A stretch of 64,000 bases of DNA from contig NW_024881536.1 in NCBI RefSeq assembly GCF_019059575.1, forward strand, positions 62,001 through 126,000, written 5' to 3'. Positions 27,801-39,800 of the stretch are shown piece after piece. Numbering within the stretch: the first letter of the stretch is position 1; each line of letters begins with the position of its first letter. Source of the DNA: Amphibalanus amphitrite. Taxonomy: Eukaryota > Arthropoda > Thecostraca > Balanomorpha > Balanidae. The notes beneath the pieces are model-generated. The model made no database searches and was not told where the DNA came from. It was given only the letters and a program-made list of their open reading frames with translations. The translations under genes and the position numbers were made by a program.

Positions 27801-30800
27801 GCAAAATATGTGTTTGAAGAACATTTCCCCATCGATGATTTTCAATGAAATGCATTTTACTCGATTTTACAACGCATTTCTTGAAGTGCCTGTAAACGGT
27901 GAAAATTGGACCTTTGACTTGACCTGTGACGTCATCGGTTTGACCTAGGTCAATAAAATTGGGTCACAAGGTAGTTCCCCGTTGGGGCTATCCAACGCCG
28001 TTTACCGCTTGTCGCTATGTTGCGTGGTTCTCGAGATCTTAGGGGGGGGGCAAAATGGCCCCCCCCCAACCGGGCGCGTTGCTCGGCAGAGCCCAACGGG
28101 GCGCGGGTTAACGTAATTCCAGTCTTCTCAGGGCTGTGAATCAGTTAGATTAGAAAATCGAGCGGCCTAAATCACTTTCTGCGGGGGCGCTGGAGCGTTT
28201 CACTGAGCCAAACCGTGCAGCGTCTGCCTGAAAAGGTGAATGGCTTTTTGAACGGTCACGCTGATGGGTTTCACTCACTCTGTGAACGGCCTATATGTCG
28301 TGGCAGCTAGCTCCGTCGTCTCGGCCTGTCACCGTGCTGGGAGAAGGTGGGCGTGGACCGTGTGAAGTGACGGTTTCCCGGAGCCTTTCTGTGGAGCTCG
28401 CTGACGCCGCGGTATGGGATGAGAAACCGACTGCGGTCACTGGGGCAGGCGCCTGTCGGGGGCCGGGAGTGGTTTAGAGCGGCGCGGTCTCGGAGACATT
28501 GCACCGTCCGCTGATCGGCTACGACAGCTGGAGGCTTGGCAGTGGACAGTGGATCCTGTCACACTGTCACAGCCGACTTCAGCATACCTTCATCGGCCCG
28601 ACAGCTATACTAGACAGCAGCTCTGCCCGCTCCGTTCGTACTCGGTACCAGGCCACTGCACTCTCCCCATGCTGTCTGTGCCAGACAGCTGTTGGCTGCA
28701 ATGCACCCTCTCTGTCCGTACAAGCTAGCTCTCTCGTTCGCTCTGTCTGAGACTGATCGCGATTAGCCACCAGGCATCAGGGACCAGGGCGATGATTCGA
28801 GACAAGCGTGCCACGTCTCCCGCTCCCCACTCATCGTCTCTGCCGAGCCGGCGACACTGCAGCACTCCTGGCCGCCGGTTACTGAGGTGTCCCGTCGCGC
28901 TGACTGACCGACAGTTGACCCAGCTGCTGTATAGTCGACTACAGAATGATGTTCCACTCCTCAGAAGCTATCAGTTGACCGGAGCGCTAAGTTGTGCCGT
29001 TTATCACGCAATTAATCGTGTCGATTGTGAGCATTGGGACAGAGCTATGTGAACTCAGCCCGTGTGATGCGGCACAGCCTACCACTACAGGCAAATAATT
29101 GCCTGTGAAAAGTGGAACATCATTCTGTAGTCGACTATACATAGCAGGGGTGGCGTGCGCCGGCTGACCCGCAGCGCATCCGACCCAGCCACCGTGCCAG
29201 GGGTCGCGCGTGGTATGCTAATCGGAGCCCAGTGCAGTCGTGTGAACGGAATACATTGGTCCGGTCGGCAGCATAGACGGGTCACTGAACTTGACCTCCA
29301 TCGTGCGTCTGTCACGGCGACTCCTGGGACGCGCACGGCCCGGGGGCAATGCAGCCGATGAACCATAGCGCGGGCATGGCGTCTGCCTCAGTTCGTGAGC
29401 TCGTAAACTCAACTGATGACAATGCCTAATTGAGGCGCTGCCGCCTCATCAGCGTATGTGGTAATGCTTGACCTCTGGCAACATGCCAGGCTGACGATGC
29501 ATAACTAGGGCTTCGTGCAGTGCATAATGCGATTGCGTCCAACCCGGCATGCACAAAGTCTGGTTCAAGGCGTGGTTGTTGACTTATTTGTCAGTGCTGC
29601 AGATGTTGGTCTCAGACTCACAGAGCATATCAGACCCACCGCACCAGTCGCGCCTAAATGTCCCGGATTTGAGCCAGAATCTGCCGATGGTTTGTGAACC
29701 GCTTCTAAATTATGCCTCAGCAAGTTTACAATCGATTAAAAATACCGAAATTACTCGGCGCCGTCATGGTTTCTTTACTGCCTCAAATATTTTGTCTCGT
29801 GCTCTTGCGCCGCTTCTTATGTCCGTGTTAAATCGATCGGTTTGACATGTTTATCAGACACACAGTAGCTGCTGAGGCAAACAGCGCTATCGTGGGTACA
29901 TACCTGCGGGGGCGGGATTAACGCCGCCCGATTGTGCGTCGGGGATGGATTCAGGTGTGACCTTCGAGCCGGGGTCGGAGGTAACTACTCTCCGAACGCT
30001 GACCCGGCGTGAGTGAGGAGTTCGCGATGGTTACAGTTTATCGCCTGGATGACAAGGATCCCGCACACATCTGTCTTTGTGATGGATGCGGTTCTGCTGC
30101 ACAGTACCGCGTCGTGGTTTGCCCGCCGTGGACCGGCAAAACAGGAGACAAACCACGAGAGGTGAATAATGGCTAGGTGAAAATCGGAGTGAATTGTCGT
30201 CTCTCGCACGATATCTATCGTCAGTCGCCTGTTTTGTGCAGACTTTCGCGGGTCATTCCCGCTGCCGGTTCTTTCGTGGTCGGGATACAGCATTTGGCGG
30301 TCACAGATTCGCCTCTTGCAAGTAGGTATATGCCGTACAAAAGATGTTCACTGATCAGTGGTTCGGGTGACTGTGCGACCAGGTGGCTGTGAGCTCAGGT
30401 GACTGTGACTTTGAGTGAGTACTGACTGACTACTGTGAGCTCAGTGTGTCGGGCCCTGATTAATGAACGACCATTGATAAATCGATGGCCTATCAGCTGG
30501 TCAGCCGGTGGCTCGGGGAGTGCCCTCGGGGCAGACCCATATATGGCCTTGGGGCAGACCCTATATATGCCCTCGGGCAGACCCTATATATGCCCTCGGG
30601 GCAGACCAGCGGCAGAGGCGATGCTAATGCGAATGCGAAAACCAAACAAAGGAGAATACGAGGACGCAATTATTTCACTGAGTTACAAGCACGGGCTGTA
30701 TAGCTACCTTTTTTATTGCGGTGAAGGTGTTCGAAATCGGTGGGTAATATTAACAATAGCATTCATGAATGTATATAGGTACAAAACCATGTGTTATATT

Positions 30801-33800
30801 TTCCCATGTGCGAAAGCATTATATTTCAACTTTTTGCACTTTAAATAGAATATGCCTAGTGTAAGAGTGAGGTGAATTATTTGAATATAAGTACCACGGC
30901 ACTAACTACTATGTTTGAAGATTGTGTGGCATTTTTTGACCTCGTTAAACACAATGGAAACTGTCTTTAGAGCCTTGCATTGCTAAAAAGATGTAGGATA
31001 ATTGATCTGTCTTTCCTTTCCTGTCTGGCAAATGTTATGCATGGAAGGGCAGGAAAATACGGTCACTCCCATCATTTATAGCCAGACAGCCGTTAACTAG
31101 GCGTCAAGTTTGTTTGTAAAACACGGCTTTTGTTACTGAGACCAATGTCTGAGAGTCGGGGTTCGGAATGGTAACGGACGTCTGCCCGCTGCCAAGCCGC
31201 CAGTGCCCGGGAGTAGCTCACGTGCAAGTCCACTTATTCCGTGCTCCCATACCATGAATGGACGTGGATGGTCAGGAAAGGTCCAAATGTTACAGGAGAG
31301 GGCAGTCGGGTCGGGACCTCGCTGTCAATCACTTCTGAATTACTCCGCAGGCTGAGAGCCCTAATGTACTGCTGAAAATACCGCGTGTCGTCTGAGTGAC
31401 GCGGCGGTCGGCGGTGCTGGCTGTTGACCGACCCCTGCGCACGGTCGGTAATGCTCCCTCTCACCGGTGATTATCACGTAAGCTCCAACCTCCCAGACGG
31501 GCGCTGTCAGTGTAGAAATGGGCAGCTGAGCAAGTCGCTCGAGTGATTCGGAGAAGCCAGTCGAGTCCCTCGGTCGGTGAGGCTGCCAGGGTTATATCCT
31601 AGGGTGTGATAAAAGTACGGGTTCTATCTTGGGCGGAGTTAGAGCTACTCAAATGGTTGCTGGAAACTATTTGAGTGACCCGCAATCTCTGGGCTTCGCG
31701 CTCCACCCACGCGGCCTCCCACCACTTCCAGTTGCGTTTGTCCCGGCTAACTCCAACTTGTCGCGGAGGGTCTCTCAAAAGTTTGAGTGTAGTCCGTTTC
31801 GGAGGTAGAGCGGTTTACTTACTGCTACGTTCAGTTAGAATGTGCGACCATTAGTAGTTACTACCAGTGACCTCGGGGGTGGAAGTATAAGAATAGCCTG
31901 TGACATTTGAGGTAGGGGAGAGTGGGGCAAAGCGGCCACCCGGGGCAAAGCGGCCACCCATCGTTTTAGCCCTTCGTAGCTGGCGTCAGTTCCAATTTAT
32001 GGTTTCCAATTATACTTCTCTTCACGGTCGTTCGAATGAGCTAGACCGGGGTTTCAGGCCCATCACCATTGTTCTGTGAAACACGGAAAAGCATTTCTTG
32101 CCATGTTACCAACTATGTTTACAATTTTCAAATGTTATGTTATTCCATAACCGTTTGGAATTTTTTATAAGCGTTCTTGTCCATGCATTGCATGGTTATC
32201 GTACATGCATTCTACCAATTTTAATGTTTTTTACCCCACTAAAAGCTAAGCTGGAATATTTTTGTCTCGGACGGTATGCGCGGGGCAAAGTGGCCGGGGC
32301 AAAGTGGCCACCCCCCTATTGGCCATAAATTGTTTCCATCTGGATAAAAAACATTATTTATATTCAAATGTGTCGTCATGCATTCATCTTGGCCTCTTTT
32401 CAGTTGCATGAGTTACCAAATAATGCAATTAAATGTTTTTTCATGAAAATCCTTTCTTTGTTTACCTACAGGTGGAAGATAATAACGTAAACATCCATCC
32501 TCGCTTAAACCTTGTCACCATCAAATACCCTAGTCGTACATGAGGCAACTATGTTGTTTCTCATATCGGGACTTGAGAAGACGCCGGTGGCCGCTTTGCC
32601 CCAGGGTATGGGGCAAAGTGGCCAATATGCATAGGTTTAAAGTTTTGTCGATATCTTTTATATGTGAACGCCTTTGGAAATAAAACGCAGTTGAAATGAA
32701 AGGCAACTTAATAGGGATCACATTGGTATAGAAAGAATCTTTCCAAGTTTAAAAATCAAGCGTTGGCATCGTGAGAAGCGTTAGGGTGGCCGCTTTGCCC
32801 CACTCTCCCCTATGTGACATTTGAGCTAGTACAACTAATAGCTGCATCTCCCGGGCTGCCGAACAACAATGCAGTTTATTTTCTAATATCATATGACTTT
32901 AGCCAAAGCATTGGCTTTGACCCTTGACGGTAGTTATAAGAAAGCAAACTCTGTAACCAACTTATCAGTTGTTGCCAACTTCTTTTGATGTTTGGGTAGG
33001 TATCCCTTATCGCGCCGTACTCGCGAGTAACGTTCATTAAACATTCCTCATTCATTTTTTAGCTGGTGTTATCAGGTAGGCAGTCGATGTTGTGCGCTGC
33101 TGGACAAGTTGCGAGTTAGTTGGTGAACGAGAGCCAGTTTTTCTTGGAAAGCATGGAAGGAAATGGAGAGCCAGCAAAGCATTCTTACCACAGAGCGGAG
33201 GAAAGGGCTGTGGCGTTATAAAATAATCCCTGAGAAAATTCCATCACGTATCACTCTATTGTCGACAGTGGTAATAAAACGGCGTGATTCCCGGAGCTGA
33301 CCGTGGGCTCAATGTGACGCACCAGAGCCACTTCCCGGCGCAGTAGAGCGGCGGAAAGTGGCGCATATGCGGCGAACGGCGCGCTGTCCGTCTGTCGGAC
33401 TCTGGGTCACGTTGAGTCAGCACTTTAGCGCCACACTGAGTCAGGTCAGAGTCAACAGACTGCCTTTTATGACAGACCTGCCGCACGTCTCGATACTTTC
33501 TCCAGCGATAAGATGGCATGCCTAAGGCGCATAGAAATTAAAAGGTGCCAACGTCAAAATCATATGCGATAGTTGGCTCGCCACTCAGCCGAAGACAATT
33601 TTTACATTTTATTCGAGTCTCTATAATCGAGAATGCAAAAAAAAAAACAGCATGCGTCTGATGGACCTGACGACCAGGAAGCAACAGCTTCTACGAGTAA
33701 TGGCAGCAAAAACAACCCGTCTGGCCTCGGACTGGCCTGAGCAATTACAGACTGGACATAAATGTGTGAGAACTGTGATACGACGATACGTGCCGCGCGT

Positions 33801-36800
33801 GGTCTGTCGGCTATATCGTACATCGGTGTCGAGTTCGACTATTACCTGCTGCGCCCGAGTCGTGAGTGCCGTGAGTGTCTGCTGTACCGCGAGTACAGTG
33901 TGTGGCCCCGCCTGCCGCGACACAGTCGTGACCGCGGGTGGGACTACCGGCCGCGCTTCCGGCCTGCCCGTACCGACGACCGTGTGCAGGAAAACTGCCC
34001 TATCAACAGGAAATCGAAACGCGTCTGATATTATTCAGAAACTCGTAACGCCAGCGCGGCTGTGTAACATGGCGTAACCAAGTATTTAAGCTGCGTAGTT
34101 CTCACTCAATTAACTCTTCGAGGACAATAATAAGGAAATCCCTTTGAAACATGGGTTTAACGATTTTTCGTCCAAAAAAATGTCCGTGTTGAACTGTCGG
34201 AAACGGGCAGGGGGGATAAATATCAATTGATTGCGCAGTGTGACCTTATATTTGAAAATGTCACGATGCTGAATTTTTCACACCGTGTGTGCCAATAAAA
34301 TAAAACGAGTCACACTCTGGAGAACATCTGACCACGTCTGATCTGACCAGCAGAGCTTCCTGTGGGCTGTGGCCTCCCGTTAACCCATCTGTTCACTGTG
34401 CACTGTGCAGTGGATGGACGGTGCCGTGAGACTAGCCTAGCCGCCCGTCGTCCCCGTCTGTCAGCTGACTGCACGTCGTCCCCGACTGTCTACTGTGTCC
34501 GCCCGCTGACCCCGTCTGTGACCGCCCGTCGCCCTCGTCTGTCCCCAGGTACGGGTACGACCCGCCCATCTACTTCAACATGGTGCGGGACCCGGTGGAG
34601 CGCATCATCTCCTGGTATTACTACGTGCGCGCGCCCTGGTACTTCGTCGAGCGCAAACGGGCGTTCCCTGAGCTGGAGCTGCCCGACCCCAACTGGCTGA
34701 AAAAGGTACGGGCTGAAACAGAGTGGAACAGACTAAAAGGGTACGGACTGACGGACTGAAACTGACAGAAAAGGGTAGGCACGGACTGACGGATCCCAAC
34801 TGGCTGAAAAGGGCACGGGCTGAAACACAGTGGAATAGTCTAAAAGGGTACGGAAAGACTGAAACTGACCAAAAAGGTGGGCACGGACTGACGGACCCCG
34901 ACTGACAGAAATAGGTGCGGACTGGCGGCTGGTCGGTCAGTTAAATGACTCCGGCGGAAGCTCAGCTTCTGACTCCTGAATCAGCATTGTCGAGAGCTAA
35001 GGCGAGGACGACCGTAAGAAATGGTTGTGCAAAATGGTGTTATTTCAAAAAGCTAATTAACGTCGTGTGAATGATGTGTAAAGCTTTTTATCGCTCAGTT
35101 TCACACGGTAATATGCTCGATGTCTGTTTTCCTCGGTAATTTTCCAATATCGTCTCCAAAGTGACATGCATCCATACATGCAGCCAGAGGTGAAAAAATG
35201 TGTCAACTCTCCAACCGGTGTTGGAGACAGAGCCAATCCAATAAAGGAAGGTCGTCGGAGACACAACCACTTTAATATAAATAATAATCTCTTTTCATTT
35301 TGTCGCAAAAGTCTTCTCGTTTTTCTTTGATGCACACAAAAAAATCAATCATATTGACTATTGAGTCTTAGTTCATTACGAAAACTTCATACTCCATAGC
35401 ACTATACAGTACCTATATAATACATAGGCTGCCCCGGAGACACCGGAGACAGAAGGTGGCGAGAAGGTGATGAGTCCTAGAGCCGGCCGGAATCCATAAA
35501 GACGATTCTCTTTGACGCCTGCCGCGAAACTAGACCTTACGGCTGTCTCCGGAGACACGAAAAAATTTCAGTAGCGAAAACGCTAGCACAAACCCTGCGC
35601 ACTTGTGACAACGCGGCGCAGCTTCTGAAAATGCCGTTGGGTTGGGATAGTAGCGACAGTAAAGTGTGCTTGAAGTGACGGAAGAGAGAAGTTGGATCTT
35701 GGTTGAATCTACCTTGGTAAGACTAAAATAAGACAATGGTTGAGGTTGGGGAATAATTATCAAAGTTGAGGAATCAATAGGTACTGAGGAAATATTGAAC
35801 TTTTCAAACGAAAGTAACATATATTGTACAAAATCCCTTGTGAATGATTTTTATTATATAGTTGATGCAGAAACAGTCGTTTTCCTTTCATTTGTTTTAT
35901 ATTTCAGTTTAAAGTTCAGTTCTGATTGACTGATTTAGGAATGCATGTGAAGGTGATCAATATCAATACATTGATTGCATTCTTATTCTAGAAATGCTTC
36001 AAAAGGAAATAGACAAATCTGAAGTGGTTTATGTTGCTGATTGCACTTATCTTTGAATTTCAAGAATTTTAGATTAAGTATTCATAAGAAGTTTTATTCA
36101 AGCTTGATGTTCCTTGTCCTAGCATCAATCCATGATGTCTAAAACTTGTTTCTATGTACCCATTATACAAACCACATGGTTTGATATTTGCAGATTGAGG
36201 TGCACAGACTCAATGCAAGCATTTGCATTTTGCAACAAGCATTTACCTATATTATTGAACCATTTATGGACTTCCTGTTGGAAGTGAAGAGCAAATACTC
36301 CAGTCATCATTTTGATTTTACAAATATTAAATTTTGGTGGTCTATATCAAAGCACCATCTTGCTGACACTTTCAGGTAAGGCCAGATATCAGTCTAAATA
36401 TATGCATGCATCTCAATGATTTAAAACAATCCAAGTCTTCATTGGTGCATATATCAATGTAAATGTGCTATTTTCATTGGCTTATTCCCATGCCTTCGAT
36501 TTCTGCATGGCAGAGGAAGCATTTATTTTGTATTTGTATTTGTATTTGTATATTTAAAATCGCCAACAGACAATAAGTCCACTTAACACGCGCAGTGGAA
36601 GGGGGGGGGCGGATTTCGCCCACCCCTCCTGTTTTTCGCCAATAACTCGCGCCGCAAGCATAATATCAATGTGAAATTTCGGCTACCTGTCCAGAATTGA
36701 ACTGCGGATCTTCTCGTGCAAGAAGTAAGAAAATCGGTTCAAAACTTTTCTAGTAATAGCGGTGTAAAGTCAAACATCCTGCCGCCGCGGCGGCGCGGCG

Positions 36801-39800
36801 GCGCGGCGGCCGGCGCTAGCCGTTACGCGCCGCCTGAATTGTAGACTGTGCCGGGGCGGGACGGTTCCGTCTTTACATCGCGCTCCTTACCGCTGATTAT
36901 ATTAGATTCGCGTCAAATTCGGTGAGAAGACTGAGAAATGTAGAGGCAATCATATGGTCAAAGAATTTTGAAAATCGGCCGGTAACAACTTGAGTTATGA
37001 GTGTGTAAACACAAAATTGTGATTGCCGCGTTTCCCGCGTCGGCCGATGCCGCTTCAGCCGGCGACATCTTACCCTTCGCAGGCTTCTAACTGCCATATT
37101 TATTGTTGGGTTATTTAGAAATTCACCATACATACTCACAAATGTTTGCTCTTTCGTATAGTGAAAGATTTAAAAAAATCGGCCGGTAACTTTTTGAGTT
37201 ATCGGCGTGTAAACGTAAAAAAGTCGCTAAAATGGCAAATTTGACCACATTTGACCTCATTTGACCTTGAAGATATTGACCTAGGGTCATGAAATTCACA
37301 CACAACAGAGTTCCCCATTGCCTTCACCTACCCTCCAAATTTCGTCTTTCTAGCTCCAGTGGGAGCTGAGATCTTAGGGGGGGGGGCGACATCCGCCCCC
37401 CCCCCTTCCACTGGGCGTAGTACTCGCAACCCTTCCACTGCGCGTGTTAAAAGGCGAAGTCAAAGAGACAGTAAAACAGCACACAACCACACACACAACA
37501 CACACACACCTACATACACACACACACACTGAAGATAAAAACACGTAGGGTTATAAACACAGGAGATGTAAATAAATAAATAATAGCCTAAAAAGCCTAG
37601 TAAACAAGAAACACTAAAAGCACAGCGGATGCGATCACGCCGCTTCCAGCCCTTTCACATAGTTTAAAACGTGTCCTCTAAAAGTGTAGAAACTATCGCT
37701 AAAAACATCAGCGGGACTTCTAGTTAAAAACACGTTCATGGCCCTCGGTAGTCGGCGCAGAAAACCATCCCCGACGGTCCGTACGCGCCAGGGAAGCTCG
37801 GCGAAGAGCCGCTGTGAGCGGGTTGATCGCGGCGGCACATGGAGCGGAAATCTACCAAGGAGGTTAGAAGAACGGATTTTACCGGCCAGGATATTCCTCA
37901 GGAAGAGCAGGTCGTGTTGGTTTCTACGGACAGACAGTGATGTAATACCAAAATGATGCAGAAGAGAAGGATAGGACAGAGAGGAACATGGCGAGGATGT
38001 GTGGCTATTCAACCACAACAAGAATTTGTGCTGCACACGATCAACCCGCTCTGTGTGGGATTTGGCCGCTCCCGCCCAGACCACGCAACCGTATTCCAAA
38101 ATTGAACGAACATTGGCATAGTAAGTAACGAGTAACGTATGTTTGTTAAATTTCGATCTCTTAGTCCCGGCCTGAAAGGTTCTGATCATCAGGCCTAGGG
38201 CCCTGTTTGCCTGGCATACAATCCGGGACACGTGCGCCGAAAATGACAGCTTGCTGTCAATTGTGACGCCAAGATCTTTGATCTCGTCTACGCTCTCCAG
38301 AACAGCGCTGCCAATACGGTAGGTGGTCCGAACGGGAGCGCGCCGCAGAGTCACACTGAATGCTTTACATTTGGCTGGGTTTAGAGACAGACCCCATGTG
38401 GCCCAGGGGCGGATCCAGGAATTTTCGGGAGGGGGGGCGGCAAGTCGAAATGGGGGCGACCTGGCGATCCGGGGGCGCTCCATACAAAGGGGGCGCCAAA
38501 CCGTCAAAATCGGGAGCTAAAAGCCCGCGCCGTGCTAGGGGGCGTTATTGCGCTCCCCCTCAGGTTTTTCGCAAATATCTGGAAAACGGCTGCGCGCAGC
38601 GCCGCCATTTTCAGCATACCTTATCATGCATCTTTTTTGCACATGTTGTAAAAATGTCTGACGCGGGTGATGGAAGGTCAGGTCACCAGGTTATGCCAAG
38701 GGACCTAGCCTAAGAAAAAGTTCAAATGCTTACCATTGCTATACCGACTGAACGATTGCTTTGAACCTTTCAGCGATTGATGAAAGCAACACTATTCATG
38801 AAATGTATATCTCGGAATTTCGATATCTGTGACCTAAGGTCAGGTCAGTTGTGCGACGTCTCCATTAGGTAGGTAGGTATAATTAAGTCTTTGGGAGAAA
38901 ACTGAAAGGCATCTCTTTTGGACGAGCGCCATTCTAGACAATATCAAGCATTGGGATACATATAAAATTAACACACTGAATAAGAACATTGCACCTAGTG
39001 TGACCACTCATTATGTCCCAGAGGTCATCCCATGTCATGAAAGGTCCGCAGCAGTTTTTTTTTAAATAACTTTTGATAGATTCAAGCTAGAGCGATAAAA
39101 ACACCTCAGCTGTGTTCAGCTCGACGATACGCATCGACTGCTATGCATCATGACCTTTCCCGGTCAGGTCATGACCTTGACCTGAGGTCAAATTCTCAAA
39201 ATTACCCTTCATAACGTCAACCTTTAGTTTGTTCGACGTGTCTCGACGACAGAAACGCAATGCTGGCAAACGTAATGTCGAGACTCTCTTGAGTCAAAAG
39301 TTATTGCAGGAAAACATTGTTCGTAAAAAGGCTATTTTTAGTCTTTTGCCCTCTGAAGGCTAAACCGTTGACCTGAGGTCAAATCTGAGCGCAGCTTGCA
39401 GAAACACCTTTAAAAGGGCTATCGAATGCGCTTTTCTGCGGCGCTATAGCTCTATTGGTTTCCGAGTTATGTGCCGCTGCTTCGAAAACGGAAAAATGTT
39501 GAAACAGGCAACATTTTACCTTTGATGACCTCTGGTGACCTGACATTCGACCTGACCTAAAAAATGACCGTTTTGTTTTCGTCCTGTTTTTTGACGATCT
39601 TTCGAATGCCGCTTATCGCGTGTCACTACGCGGCCCAGGAGCCGAATTAGACGAGGGAGTGTGCCCCCCCCCCTCCCCAGCAGGACACGGAAAACTCAGA
39701 CCACCAGCACGGCACGGGTTAAAAGTCGTAGATGGGCACCGCTACCCTAGCAAAAGATATTAGCAAAAAGGTGACCTCCATTTACTGGTGCAGTCCTCCT

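Larger units (their letters stand above)
26591..34548 (+). other. Pipe intron 5
   Basis: It contains TTAA element E3 (26931-28111), a foldback (28927-29147), a small tandem repeat (30520-30605) and an inverted-repeat element (31913-32812). The remaining sequence, including 29150-30510 and 32830-34540, shows no recognised gene or repeat. Confidence 0.55.

Noticed and set aside
38404..38507. N-terminal part of the long retrotransposon frame
   Set aside because: These codons lie inside the inserted hAT-like element, not the LINE; the frame crosses the junction by chance.
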